From Gracilimonas sp040904925 (GTDB lineage: Bacteria; Bacteroidota; Rhodothermia; Balneolales; Balneolaceae), in assembly GCA_040904925.1 (NCBI GenBank), contig JBBDSP010000011.1, forward strand, positions 248,001-312,000: a DNA stretch of 64,000 bases. Direction: 5' to 3'. The notes below the pieces were generated by a model that was not told the DNA's origin, made no database searches, and was given only the letters and a program-made list of their open reading frames with translations. Shown here one piece after another: positions 24,405 through 33,050 of this stretch. Position 1 is the stretch's first letter, and the number at the start of each line of letters is the position of its first letter. A program made the translations under genes and the position numbers.

Positions 24405-25154
24405 TTACTTCGCCAGATATCCGCCTTCAACAGGGTAATAGCTCCCGGTTACAAATGAGGCTTTATCGGATGCCAGCCATAGAATGATCTCTGCTACTTC
24501 CCCCGACTCTCCTAACCGGCCAATAGGATGTAAACCAACCAGGTACTCAAGGGTCTCTTCATCCAGCGCATCCAGTAAAGGAGTTTTGATATAACCCGGC
24601 CCTACTGAATTCACCCGGATATTTTCCTGAGCATATTCAACCGCAGCGGTTTTAGTAAATCCAACCACACCATGTTTAGCGGCTACATAGGCCGGAGAAT
24701 TTGCGGTTCCAACCTGACCCAGAATGGATGCTATGTTCACAATACTGCCGCCCCCATTCTTCAGCATTTGAGCGATCTGATATTTAGTTCCATAGAACAC
24801 ACCGCTTAAATTGATATCGATGACTTGCTGCCAGCCATCCAGTGGATATTCTGCAGTTTTTGCCAGTGGGCCACCTATTCCCGCATTGTTTACAGCTATG
24901 TCGAGCTTGCCAAATACTTCAACCGTTTTCTTAACAAGATTCTCGTGGTCTTCAGCTTTAGATGCATCTGCCTTTACAAAGATCGCTTCTCCTCCATCCT
25001 CTTCGATCTTCTCAACAACTGATCTCCCATTCTCCATGTCAATATCTGACACCACTACTTTGGCCCCCTCTTTTGCAAAAAGCAAAGCCGTTGATTCTCC
25101 AATTCCTTTTGCCGCTCCGGTTATGATAGCGACTTTGTCTTTTAATATTTTCAT
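24405..25154 (-). CDS. SDR-family oxidoreductase
   Basis: 249 residues from the ATG at 25154, which follows AAAGAGATC; an in-frame start 24 codons upstream would add a non-SDR extension and is rejected. The NAD(P) motif TGAAKGIG (about 13-20), NNAGIGG, the catalytic Ser region VNIASILGQ and YVAAKHG (Tyr/Lys) are in place, as is the ending SFVTGSYYPVEGGY. Classical short-chain dehydrogenase with an unknown substrate, glucose- or alcohol-dehydrogenase-like in sequence. Cytoplasmic. Confidence 0.92.
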   Translation of the reverse strand: MKILKDKVAIITGAAKGIGESTALLFAKEGAKVVVSDIDMENGRSVVEKIEEDGGEAIFVKADASKAEDHENLVKKTVEVFGKLDIAVNNAGIGGPLAKTAEYPLDGWQQVIDINLSGVFYGTKYQIAQMLKNGGGSIVNIASILGQVGTANSPAYVAAKHGVVGFTKTAAVEYAQENIRVNSVGPGYIKTPLLDALDEETLEYLVGLHPIGRLGESGEVAEIILWLASDKASFVTGSYYPVEGGYLAK

Positions 25155-25321
25155 GATGATCTCTTTTACTATAGTTTGATTTTCACTATTAAAGAAAGGA
25201 TTAGATATGAATATCGCATGAAGCAAAGCAATTTTAAAAATTTGTTACGATGTACTATCTGGTTTAATCATTATCTATATTCATTCTAATTAGTGTAACT
25301 ACTTCATAACCCTTTTAAATT

Positions 25322-25341
25322 TTAAAGAGAATCATTCTTAA
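25322..25341. promoter_or_regulatory. Degenerate Rrf2-like palindrome before the copper-uptake genes
   Basis: TTAAAGAGAATCATTCTTAA. The right arm is the consensus TCTTAA; the left arm matches only if one A is inserted (TTAAaGA). It lies three bases before the GTG of the His/Cys-rich protein gene. A possible weak site of the regulon, much less certain than the other four. Confidence 0.3.
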
Positions 25342-25344
25342 ACG

Positions 25345-25788
25345 GTGAATCTTAACACTACATATCGCAAGTTTACAAGCTCAATAACCATAGCAGTGAT
25401 GGCATGGAATATTGTAGGGTGGTTGGGATTTGGTCTGATTCTAAATCACACACATACCCACCACGAAGGAAGTTTTTGCGAAATAACCTTTTGTACCTGT
25501 GAAGTAGACGAAGCCGGAGATGTTTGCACCTGCCATCACCACGATATGCAAACTCAGGACAAGCATGCCGATTCTCCTCACCATGGTGAAGATTGTTATT
25601 TCAGTCTTCCTCACAATTCAAACACAAGTACAACTCAGGCATTGGTTATGCTTTCCAAAATCAATGCGTTCTTTTTGAATTCAGAAAACCTGAATTTCCC
25701 TGCAAATACGCATGAATTTCAAACTGAGCAAGAAGCCCATCTTTTAACGGGAGCTGTTCCCGATCTTCTCCGGCCTCCCAGGGTTTAG
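25345..25788 (+). CDS. His/Cys-rich metal-binding membrane-anchored protein
   Basis: 147 residues from a GTG start. One hydrophobic helix (about 12-33) is followed by a dense metal-ligand stretch: NHTHTHHEG, FCEITFCTCEVDEAGDVCTC, HHHD, and HADSPHHGEDC (about 34-85). The remainder is unremarkable. First of three genes leading to an OprC/NosA-like copper receptor, so periplasmic copper binding or sensing is inferred. I do not recognise a named family. Confidence 0.7.
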   Translation: MNLNTTYRKFTSSITIAVMAWNIVGWLGFGLILNHTHTHHEGSFCEITFCTCEVDEAGDVCTCHHHDMQTQDKHADSPHHGEDCYFSLPHNSNTSTTQALVMLSKINAFFLNSENLNFPANTHEFQTEQEAHLLTGAVPDLLRPPRV

Positions 25789-25872
25789 TTTTGTCCCATT
25801 TTATTATTTAAATGAGTCCATTTTTGTGGGCTTACCAATCCTTTTTAAACAAAAATAAACAAGGTATTTACC

Positions 25873-26682
25873 ATGAATACGCTTAACTCTATTGGCCGTA
25901 TTTCGGCTATGGCAGCTTTGGTGTTGGCTGCTATTTCGTGCAACACTACTGATAATTCTGATCCTGAATTAGACTTGATCCCCATCAATTCTGTAACACT
26001 TGATGGCTATGAGATATCTCTGGAATCAAATAAGGAACTAGAAACCGGAGCCAATGATCTGTATTGGAAAATTGAACAAGACGGAGACATCATCACTCCG
26101 AAATCTATTTCTATCAACCCAATGATGGATATGGGCGAAATGATGCATTCCACACCATACACTCAACCTCAGACAGCTGATGAAGACGACCGCTATATGA
26201 CAAATATGGCTGTGTTTATTATGCCTGGCGGTATGATGGGTAGTTGGTTTATCGAGTTTGAGATTACCACCCAAACCGATGAGGTTATCACCGGAGAAAT
26301 CCCGATCGACGTAGCTTCTTCCTGGAAGCTAACGAGCGTGCAGCATCAGGAAACCGATAACGTTTACTACATAAGCTGGTATAATCCCCAAAAACCGGTT
26401 GTTGGTAATAATGATCTTACTTTCCTAGTTCATACCCGTGAGTCAATGATGAACTTTCCAGCCGTTGGAGATATTGAAATGGAAGTTTACCCCTATATGG
26501 ATATGGGAGGTGGAAGCGGGCATTCTACAGATTTCACCAATCCTGTTGCTTCCGGAGATGGCTTTTATGAAGGTGACATCAACTACAGCATGAGCGGCAC
26601 CTGGACGACTTCCGTAGAACTCGTAGTTGGCAACGATACCCTTCCCGAAGTGGTGTTTGAATACAGCGTACAAGCTGAGTAA
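25873..26682 (+). CDS. Met-rich lipoprotein with FixH/YtkA-like domains
   Basis: 269 residues. Lipobox LAAISC ends the signal sequence. Two similar beta-sandwich halves follow, the first including NDLYWKIEQDGDI and MAVFIMPGGMMGSWFIEFEI (about 60-140), the second NDLTFLVHTRESMMNFPAVG and GTWTTSVELVVG (about 180-260). Such repeats resemble the FixH/YtkA fold. Clusters of Met and His (MMDMGEMMHSTPY, YPYMDMGGGSGHS) suggest copper binding. It lies between the His/Cys-rich gene and the TonB receptor; a periplasmic copper-handling role is inferred. Confidence 0.7.
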   Translation: MNTLNSIGRISAMAALVLAAISCNTTDNSDPELDLIPINSVTLDGYEISLESNKELETGANDLYWKIEQDGDIITPKSISINPMMDMGEMMHSTPYTQPQTADEDDRYMTNMAVFIMPGGMMGSWFIEFEITTQTDEVITGEIPIDVASSWKLTSVQHQETDNVYYISWYNPQKPVVGNNDLTFLVHTRESMMNFPAVGDIEMEVYPYMDMGGGSGHSTDFTNPVASGDGFYEGDINYSMSGTWTTSVELVVGNDTLPEVVFEYSVQAE

Positions 26683-26701
26683 CAATTTACAAAGATTAGA
26701 C

Positions 26702-26728
26702 CTGCGAGTGCCTGACAGGGCCTCGCAG
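26702..26728. repeat. Intergenic hairpin
   Basis: CTGCGAG (26702-26708) and CTCGCAG (26722-26728) around a GC-rich loop. Other copies of CTGCGAG-type hairpins are common in related genomes; here it lies between the lipoprotein and receptor genes. Confidence 0.5.
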
Positions 26729-26814
26729 TGTTCGATCTGAATTTTGACTAAAACTCACGCAATGCCCGCAAAAACTTCGAACAATGCGAGCTTGCTTTGA
26801 AAAATTTTACGGTC

Positions 26815-29031
26815 ATGAAGAAACTACTTTTTATCATTACACTTTTTATTTGGGCTGAGCCGGTTCTTGCACAAAACATAACGGTTCAAGTGCTGGATCA
26901 GACCTCTCAGGAACCTATTATCCAGGCTCATATCAAAGATCATTCTGGTAAGGTACTCACCGTTACTGATTTGGATGGCTACTTTACTATCAACCCAAAG
27001 GAACATCCGCATGTAACTATTTCTGCAGTCGGATTTTCATCAAAAGAAGTTCATCTGAATTCTGAAACGGAAACTACCTATCTGAAGATGCAGATATTTC
27101 GGGACAAAACTGAAGTTATAGTAGTTGCTAATCAGGATAACGAGCAGAACGTCCATGCTTATCAGCAGGCTGGTGCAACCCAAAACATGGATCAGTTTTT
27201 GGATGATATAGACGGGCTTTCCACCAATAAGCGTGGTGCTTTTGCCTGGGAACCGGTTATACGCGGACAAAGTGATCAACGCATGAATTTAACCATCGAC
27301 GGAATGGAGGTATTTAAAGCCTGTGTCGATAAAATGGATCCTATTACTTCTTATGTGGAAACCAATAATCTTTCCAAATTACACATTGATAAAAGCGGTA
27401 GCGGAGTTGCAGAAAGTGGCTCTGGCAGCAGTTCAGTAAATTTAATTACACAACGGGCCGAGTCTTCTCCTCTCTCGATGCAGGTAAATTCAGCTTATCG
27501 CTATCCCGATAATTACAGAACTTTCAGCTTTACCGGAAACACCTCGGACCAATCGCGACGAAATGCCATTCGGTTTTCAGGTAGTTACAAAAAAGCCGAC
27601 GACTTTACCGCTGGCAATAGTGAGCTTATTGATAATACACAGTATGAGAAATTGAATCTTAACCTGAGTTATAGGCATACATTTGAATCCGATCATTCTA
27701 TTGAAGCAAATTACATCACCGATAAAGCGTATGATATCGGCTACCCGGCCTTGCTGATGGATGCCACTAAAGCCCTCGCTGATATTGGGCAGTTGCAGTT
27801 CAATTTTGCCCCATCTGATCAAGATTTCCAGCTCCAAAAGATTCAGCTTTATGCCAATACTGTTCGTCACTGGATGGACGATGATGACCGGGATGTAGCC
27901 AACCGGCCAGTAATGCGCGGTATGCATATGCCGATGTATGGCACCACTACCACCTTTGGGTCGCGGGTTAATGGCAAAGCTAAATTCCTTAACCTTTCAT
28001 CTGATTGGTACCTTCACGGATTTACTTCCGAAGCTTATGGGGATATGCTGATGCAGAGCCTGGACCCTAATATCGAAGATATGTTTATCTATAATTTGGA
28101 TGATGTAGACACCAGAAATTTGGGGTTAGGACTGAAACAACAATTTAGCTTGTCAGAAGATATGATGCTTAAAGTGGAAGAAAGTATCAGCTTTAAAAGC
28201 CTTGGGACAGGCAGCGAACAATATGCTTCATTTTTTGAAGGCACTTATGGCCGTGAAGTAGAAACCCAGCAAAAGATACTGCTTTCCGGCTCAGTGAGTG
28301 CTTTATGGATGCTGAATGAAAATTTGAGCCTGACCGGCAACATGGTTTATTCCGAGCGTATGGGAAATCATATGGAGTTGTTTGGCCATTACATTTACAA
28401 TTATACCGACGGATATTTTTATGATGGGAATCCCTGGTTAAAAACCGAACGCTCTTTAAATGCAGATCTTAATTCTACCTGGGAAACGGATCGTCATTCA
28501 TTTTCACTTTCGCTATTTCATAAGCAATTTTTCAATTATATAGATGGGGTAATGGCAGAAGATATGAGTAATAACAACTTCCAGTTCAAGCGTTATGCTA
28601 ATGTAGGCGATGCCACTATTTCAGGCGGTGAATTTCGGATGCTGAATAATTTTTCTCATACCTTCAGCCTCGAAAATCGCATTTCCTACCTTTATACCCA
28701 AAACCAAACGCTGAATGAACCTCTGCCACTCATCCCGCCTTTGAAGGGAAATAGCATGCTGCATATTCATCGTAATGCCAGTATGTGGATGGCTGAAATA
28801 GACTGGGCCGCTGCTCAAAATCGAATTGCTGAAACCACTTCCAATGAAGACAGAACAGATGCCTTCGCTATCTTAAATGCCACATGGGAGCGCCAATGGA
28901 TGACTGGGTCTCTGACCTCCATTATCAGTGTAAATAACATTTTGGATGACTATTATTACACACATACCAGTATTGGAAACATCCCCGAAGCCGGACGTAA
29001 TGTTATGGTTTCATTGAGCTATAACTTTTGA
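26815..29031 (+). CDS. TonB-dependent outer-membrane receptor, OprC/NosA-like copper importer
   Basis: 738 residues from the ATG at 26815; a TTG six codons upstream is the alternative. Signal peptide (1-19), carboxypeptidase-regulatory-like domain (about 21-95), plug (about 100-215) and a 22-strand-type barrel ending VSLSYNF. The plug has FKACVDKMDPITSY (Cys170, Met174) and an outer loop has RHWMDDDD (His352, Met354). CxxxM plus HxM is the copper site described for OprC. Upstream genes encode metal-rich proteins. Imports copper, probably for nirK, SCO and the oxidase. Assignment to the OprC group is inferred from these motifs. Confidence 0.88.
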   Translation: MKKLLFIITLFIWAEPVLAQNITVQVLDQTSQEPIIQAHIKDHSGKVLTVTDLDGYFTINPKEHPHVTISAVGFSSKEVHLNSETETTYLKMQIFRDKTEVIVVANQDNEQNVHAYQQAGATQNMDQFLDDIDGLSTNKRGAFAWEPVIRGQSDQRMNLTIDGMEVFKACVDKMDPITSYVETNNLSKLHIDKSGSGVAESGSGSSSVNLITQRAESSPLSMQVNSAYRYPDNYRTFSFTGNTSDQSRRNAIRFSGSYKKADDFTAGNSELIDNTQYEKLNLNLSYRHTFESDHSIEANYITDKAYDIGYPALLMDATKALADIGQLQFNFAPSDQDFQLQKIQLYANTVRHWMDDDDRDVANRPVMRGMHMPMYGTTTTFGSRVNGKAKFLNLSSDWYLHGFTSEAYGDMLMQSLDPNIEDMFIYNLDDVDTRNLGLGLKQQFSLSEDMMLKVEESISFKSLGTGSEQYASFFEGTYGREVETQQKILLSGSVSALWMLNENLSLTGNMVYSERMGNHMELFGHYIYNYTDGYFYDGNPWLKTERSLNADLNSTWETDRHSFSLSLFHKQFFNYIDGVMAEDMSNNNFQFKRYANVGDATISGGEFRMLNNFSHTFSLENRISYLYTQNQTLNEPLPLIPPLKGNSMLHIHRNASMWMAEIDWAAAQNRIAETTSNEDRTDAFAILNATWERQWMTGSLTSIISVNNILDDYYYTHTSIGNIPEAGRNVMVSLSYNF

Positions 29032-29151
29032 TACATAACCAAATCCACCGGTTTTGTCATCCAAGTTGACGTGATAACTTGTTATAACAATTACAGCCTC
29101 TAACCGAAATCAGGTTAACATAGTCTTCACAAAAAAAGACTATTTATTGGT

Positions 29152-29406
29152 ATGAAAACAATGAGCAAAACAACCCTATTATCGAACTGGCACACCATGC
29201 GCTGGGTGGCGTTATCCATTGGATTATTCCTGGCGGTTATGGCTGTCTGGTATCAGGATATTGTAACCGGTTTTTTTAGTGCCTTCTTTCTATTTCAAGC
29301 CGTTACTAATACCGGCTGTATGGTTGCTCAATCCTGTGCAGTACCTCAACAAAAAGGGGCTCTATCCAACAAAGAATCTGAAATAAATTACACAGAGATT
29401 AAATAA
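29152..29406 (+). CDS. Small membrane protein (DUF2892-like)
   Basis: 84 residues. Two hydrophobic helices (about 17-34 and 36-53) then TNTGCMVAQSCAV. This resembles the DUF2892 (YgaP-like) membrane domain, with a Cys pair near the membrane exit. It lies before the thioredoxin gene with a six-base gap, so they share a transcript. A redox or sulfur-handling role is possible but unproven. Confidence 0.7.
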   Translation: MKTMSKTTLLSNWHTMRWVALSIGLFLAVMAVWYQDIVTGFFSAFFLFQAVTNTGCMVAQSCAVPQQKGALSNKESEINYTEIK

Positions 29407-29411
29407 CTATC

Positions 29412-29738
29412 ATGGCAACTGCAGAAACTCGAAAGAAATCATTCAACGATATCATTAACGAGAACACCCCGGTATTGGTAGATTTTTACGCCGACTGGTG
29501 TGCTCCTTGCAAGATGATGACACCCATCCTTAAACAACTGAAAAGTGAGATGGGAGATAAGATCAATATCATCAAAATTGATACCGAGCGGAATCCGGAT
29601 GTTGCCATCAAGTACCAGGTGCGCGGAATTCCAAACCTGATCCTTTTTCACAAAGGACAGATACTTTGGCAGCAAGCCGGTGTCGTTCAAATGCCGCAGT
29701 TAAAGCAGATCATTGATCAAAAACTGGAGCAGTCATGA
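29412..29738 (+). CDS. trxA: Thioredoxin
   Basis: 108 residues. Single thioredoxin domain with active site FYADWCAPCKMMTP (CAPC in place of the common CGPC) and the cis-Pro loop VRGIPNLILFHKGQ. No signal peptide, so cytoplasmic. It overlaps the OsmC gene by four bases (ATGA), and the DUF2892-like gene ends five bases before it. Confidence 0.93.
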   Translation: MATAETRKKSFNDIINENTPVLVDFYADWCAPCKMMTPILKQLKSEMGDKINIIKIDTERNPDVAIKYQVRGIPNLILFHKGQILWQQAGVVQMPQLKQIIDQKLEQS

Positions 29739-30187
29739 GAGAATTGATCAAGCATAGTTATGATGTGGATCTGAAATGGGATGAAGGACGGCAAGGCACG
29801 TTGAGTTCCGATGTACTGAATGAGACCATCGAAGTAGCCACACCTCCGGAATTCCCGGGCGGAGTAGAAGGAATTTGGAGCCCGGAGCATTTATTTGTGG
29901 CTTCGGTTAGCAGTTGCTTTATGACGACTTTCACTGCCATCGCCGAATATTCAAAATTGAGCTTTGAAGATCTATCTGTTTCAGCAGAAGGTATTATGAG
30001 CAATGAATCCGGTAAATTTGCAATGACTGAAATTATACTGCAGCCAACTTTGGTTATTATGAATGAGGATCAAAAAGAAAAGGCCATCAGAATTTTACAA
30101 AAGGCGGAAGAAGCCTGCCTGATCACCCGCTCCATCAAAGCAGAAGTAAAAATGAGGCCAGAAATAAAGATCGGAGTGACCGTGTAG
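29735..30187 (+). CDS. OsmC-family peroxiredoxin-like protein
   Basis: 150 residues. GVEGIWSPEHLFVASVSSCF (first catalytic Cys) and EEACLITRSIKAEVKM (second Cys) are the OsmC/Ohr pair used to reduce organic or sulfur peroxides. Translationally coupled to trxA, which may recycle it. Directly behind the copper-receptor gene set, in a region concerned with NO and metal stress. Confidence 0.9.
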   Translation: MRELIKHSYDVDLKWDEGRQGTLSSDVLNETIEVATPPEFPGGVEGIWSPEHLFVASVSSCFMTTFTAIAEYSKLSFEDLSVSAEGIMSNESGKFAMTEIILQPTLVIMNEDQKEKAIRILQKAEEACLITRSIKAEVKMRPEIKIGVTV

Positions 30188-30249
30188 TTTTCATTTTGCC
30201 ACTAAAACACTAAATAGTTTACTGAAAATTAGTAATTCATGTTAGATAT

Positions 30250-30302
30250 TAACGCTTTGCGGACTTTGCGAATTCTAAGCGAGCTTTGCGGTTAATATTC
30301 TT
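30250..30302. repeat. TTTGCG-type intergenic repeat (family E)
   Basis: GCTTTGCGGACTTTGCG, then GAGCTTTGCGGTTAATATTC: three CTTTGCG units with TTAAC/GTTAA ends. Repeats of this shape are common in Bacteroidota intergenic DNA. It occupies much of the 224-base gap before the DUF302 gene. Confidence 0.6.
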
Positions 30303-30411
30303 TGTGTTCTAGAGCTTTCGTTGTAGATAGGTGAACGCTGCAAAATCTTAAGGACGCTCGAAGGTTCTACTTCAGGAAATCGAAAATCATCAATAATAAA
30401 TCAAAAATCCC

Positions 30412-30798
30412 ATGTTATATCATTTTAGCAAAACATTAGATCTCGATTTTGATAAAGCTATCGAAAAGACCACTGAAATTTTAAAGGAAGAAGGCTTTGG
30501 TGTGCTTACCGAAATTGACATCAAAGAAACGCTGAAGAAAAAGCTGGATGTGGATTTCAGAAAATACCGTATTCTGGGAGCTTGTAATCCACCTAATGCA
30601 TACAAGGCTTTACAGGCTGAAGGTCATATCGGATTAATGCTTCCTTGTAATGTCATTGTTCAGGAACATGAAGATGGCAAAGTGGAAGTTTCTGCAGTCG
30701 ATCCGGTTGCTTCTATGCAGGCTATCGACAATAAAGATCTGGGTGAAGTTGCAACCAACGTTCGCAATATGTTGAAGAATGTCATTGATCGGCTTTGA
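30412..30798 (+). CDS. DUF302 protein
   Basis: 128 residues. The features TEIDIKETLKKKLDVDF, YRILGACNPPNAYKALQAEG, IGLMLPCNVIVQEHEDGKVE and ending VRNMLKNVIDRL are the complete DUF302 domain. Small cytoplasmic protein of unknown function, frequent near metal and redox genes. Convergent with the small membrane-protein operon to its right. Confidence 0.92.
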   Translation: MLYHFSKTLDLDFDKAIEKTTEILKEEGFGVLTEIDIKETLKKKLDVDFRKYRILGACNPPNAYKALQAEGHIGLMLPCNVIVQEHEDGKVEVSAVDPVASMQAIDNKDLGEVATNVRNMLKNVIDRL

Positions 30799-30833
30799 AA
30801 TAAAAGTAAAAGCAGTAAAGTTCAGCTTCGTTT

Positions 30834-31238
30834 TTATTTGTTGTAGGTAACCACTCTGCTCCAATGCAAATAGACGAACATTCCCACAGCACAAGCTTCC
30901 AGGATCCTCCCAGCCAAAGCGAATTCACTCCCAAGCCCATAGCCTGAAAAAGCCACTGAAATAATTCCAATATTCAGAAACAGAGGCATCAATCTTGCCA
31001 GTATCTTACTTCCTCTTCCCTTTGTCTTGAGAAAACGGGGCAGTATCCAATAGGCAACTCCAAGGGTAAATTGAATGATCCATCCAAATATCAAAAATTC
31101 GATGTGAATGGGAAAAATGAACCAAATGACCGGACTGATCAGAAAAGCTTTATTCACAAGCATGAGCGCACCAATGCTCACACCGATTAACAGGTAAACC
31201 AACGAAAGCCGGATCATTATTCTGGAAATATGCGGCAT
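30834..31238 (-). CDS. Four-helix membrane protein A with HxxFLxxGW motif
   Basis: 134 residues, four membrane helices. FPIHIEFLIFGWIIQFTLG followed by VAYWILPRF (about 42-70) resembles the heme-copper oxidase subunit I/NnrS-type half-domain, where such His residues bind heme or metal. Its paralogue at 31240 has the same motif. The start is one base after the paralogue's stop, so they are co-translated. The family is unknown to me; the proximity to ric and hemN suggests NO or heme handling. Confidence 0.6.
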   Translation of the reverse strand: MPHISRIMIRLSLVYLLIGVSIGALMLVNKAFLISPVIWFIFPIHIEFLIFGWIIQFTLGVAYWILPRFLKTKGRGSKILARLMPLFLNIGIISVAFSGYGLGSEFALAGRILEACAVGMFVYLHWSRVVTYNK

Positions 31239-31239
31239 C

Positions 31240-31677
31240 TCAACCCTGAGCTTTTTTCTTTTGTCGCCGCTGCTTTTTTGATAATACCCGGGGCCAGATC
31301 TCTATGACGTAACTTACAATTCCAATGAACTGAAACACAGCAGATATCACCAGAAGGTATTCCCAGATCATCCATTCTGAGGAATTGACAAAGGGTTCTG
31401 AAATAAGTCTGAGTATCAATCCGGTATTTAAAAATCCATAGACCAGCCACGACCATCTTTGGTTCTGAAAAGACTCTTCTTTTATTCTTCCGGGAAACAT
31501 CCACACCGAAACGCCCATAATTATTTGAGTGATCCAGCCAAGCATGAGGCTATGCCAGAATAACGCTGAAATGGAAGGAAACATCAGGGAATTGATCTGC
31601 TGGACAATACCCAATATAAGGGCGATCAGAAACCAAACCATCCCGGTTTTAAGAAAAAGTCTTGTTATTAAAGGCAT
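31240..31677 (-). CDS. Four-helix membrane protein B with HSLMLGW motif
   Basis: 145 residues, four membrane helices and a very basic tail (SKKQRRQKKKAQG). FWHSLMLGWITQIIMG followed by VSVWMFPGRIK (about 40-66) parallels protein A. The gene begins 30 bases downstream of the stop of the 12-helix gene and ends directly at protein A. Function unknown. Confidence 0.6.
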   Translation of the reverse strand: MPLITRLFLKTGMVWFLIALILGIVQQINSLMFPSISALFWHSLMLGWITQIIMGVSVWMFPGRIKEESFQNQRWSWLVYGFLNTGLILRLISEPFVNSSEWMIWEYLLVISAVFQFIGIVSYVIEIWPRVLSKKQRRQKKKAQG

Positions 31678-31706
31678 GGATCAGTCAAGTTAATTTCTTT
31701 GAGCAT

Positions 31707-32915
31707 TCAACTTTTGTTCAATTTCACCCAAAATATACTGATCGCTATTATTGGCAAAATTGCTGTTACAGTCAATGCGGTATATATCCAAATTCCGCTG
31801 AGTGATTCCGGCAATAGACCAGTCATAAAGATCAGACTAAAAAGCAGAATACAGATAGCAATTAACACCCAATAAAAGTATTTATTTGAGATACTTTGTT
31901 TTTCACTTAAAAAAGCTACCAGTCCTGTGGTCAAGGCTCCTAATAGAGTTACGTGAAGATAGAATATCCGCATTCCATGGTCTGATAACCACAGGTCTGC
32001 CGGTGATAGTGATGCGATAAGCTGCATTACACTTTTTAAGGCAAGAAACGCGAGCGGCCAGATCCAGATCGATAGCTTCCCACGCTGTGTTTTCCAAACA
32101 GAATAGATAAAAAGTAATACTCCTTCAGCAATAAGGATTCCTCCCATTCGCGCTGCTACCGACATATTTATACTCACGAATGATTCAGGAATACCATAAG
32201 GAAAAGTAAGTGGGGCCCCGAAAGCGATCAGTCCCACCAAAATGCATGGAGACAATGCAAAATCGTTCTCACTCATTTTCAATGACTTCGCCATCAATCC
32301 GATGAGCACTAAAAGCACCCATCCTTCTACAAAAACAGCCAGAAAGAAATGGGTAAGTGCTTTTTCAAACAATGGACCACCAACGCCGATGATCTCCACA
32401 AATCCCACGCCCAATGCTCCCAGTGAGCTTATAAATAACATTAGTAATGCCACTTCGAACCAGATGTTTGGTTTGAAATCCCGTTTGTACTTTCGTGTGA
32501 TCAGGTATCCCGCCATAAAACCGTACCAACCAATCATCACCATACCGGAAATAATGGCGGATAACGGAAGGTTTACGGTTCCGAGCTCTACAGCCCTATA
32601 TCCCCACAGAAAGAATGATGGAAAAGACAAGGATCCAAAGAAGAGGGAAAACCAAAGGGAACCTTTCATGAGTCTTGCACCAAATGCAGCATGGTATCCG
32701 GGAACTGCATCCAGTTTTATAAGGTACATAGGGAGCAAAGCCGCCCAGCCAAAAAACATCAGGTGCGAGTGAGCATGACGAATATTCTCCAGATTAAATT
32801 CCACCGGAAGCGGTATAATAAATCCCAGACGATAGAGGAATCCGGCAAGGCCCGCCAGCACAAAACTGAACATTGCCCATTGCCAGATCCCCGAATCTTT
32901 GACCAGCAGTTTCAT
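31707..32915 (-). CDS. Large polytopic membrane protein (NnrS/heme-copper-oxidase-like)
   Basis: 402 residues, about 12 membrane helices. The early motif RHAHSHLMFFGWAALLPMYL (about 46-65) matches the His-GW motif in the two following small proteins, and further His residues lie in helices (KALTHFFLAVFVEGW, HGMRIFYLHVTLLG). The pattern recalls NnrS or oxidase subunit I. First gene of a three-gene minus-strand set whose other members are proteins B and A. No function is proven, but the position next to ric, an Rrf2 regulator and hemN points to NO or heme biology. Confidence 0.6.
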   Translation of the reverse strand: MKLLVKDSGIWQWAMFSFVLAGLAGFLYRLGFIIPLPVEFNLENIRHAHSHLMFFGWAALLPMYLIKLDAVPGYHAAFGARLMKGSLWFSLFFGSLSFPSFFLWGYRAVELGTVNLPLSAIISGMVMIGWYGFMAGYLITRKYKRDFKPNIWFEVALLMLFISSLGALGVGFVEIIGVGGPLFEKALTHFFLAVFVEGWVLLVLIGLMAKSLKMSENDFALSPCILVGLIAFGAPLTFPYGIPESFVSINMSVAARMGGILIAEGVLLFIYSVWKTQRGKLSIWIWPLAFLALKSVMQLIASLSPADLWLSDHGMRIFYLHVTLLGALTTGLVAFLSEKQSISNKYFYWVLIAICILLFSLIFMTGLLPESLSGIWIYTALTVTAILPIIAISIFWVKLNKS

Positions 32916-33050
32916 GGATATTTCTACTTTAATATTGAATTGCTGATCAAAACTATCTTTTCTTCGTTAAGGTTAAATGAAGATTTACTTTTTAGCCACA
33001 AAAACTCAAGAACAAGAGTACATCTACGCTATAGTTTTACTCTCCTGTTT

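Noticed and set aside
29125..29150. Another Rrf2 site before the DUF2892-like gene (AAGACTATTTAT).
   Set aside because: It is one arm of a TAGTCTT/AAGACTA hairpin in the opposite symmetry and lacks the TCTTAA arm.
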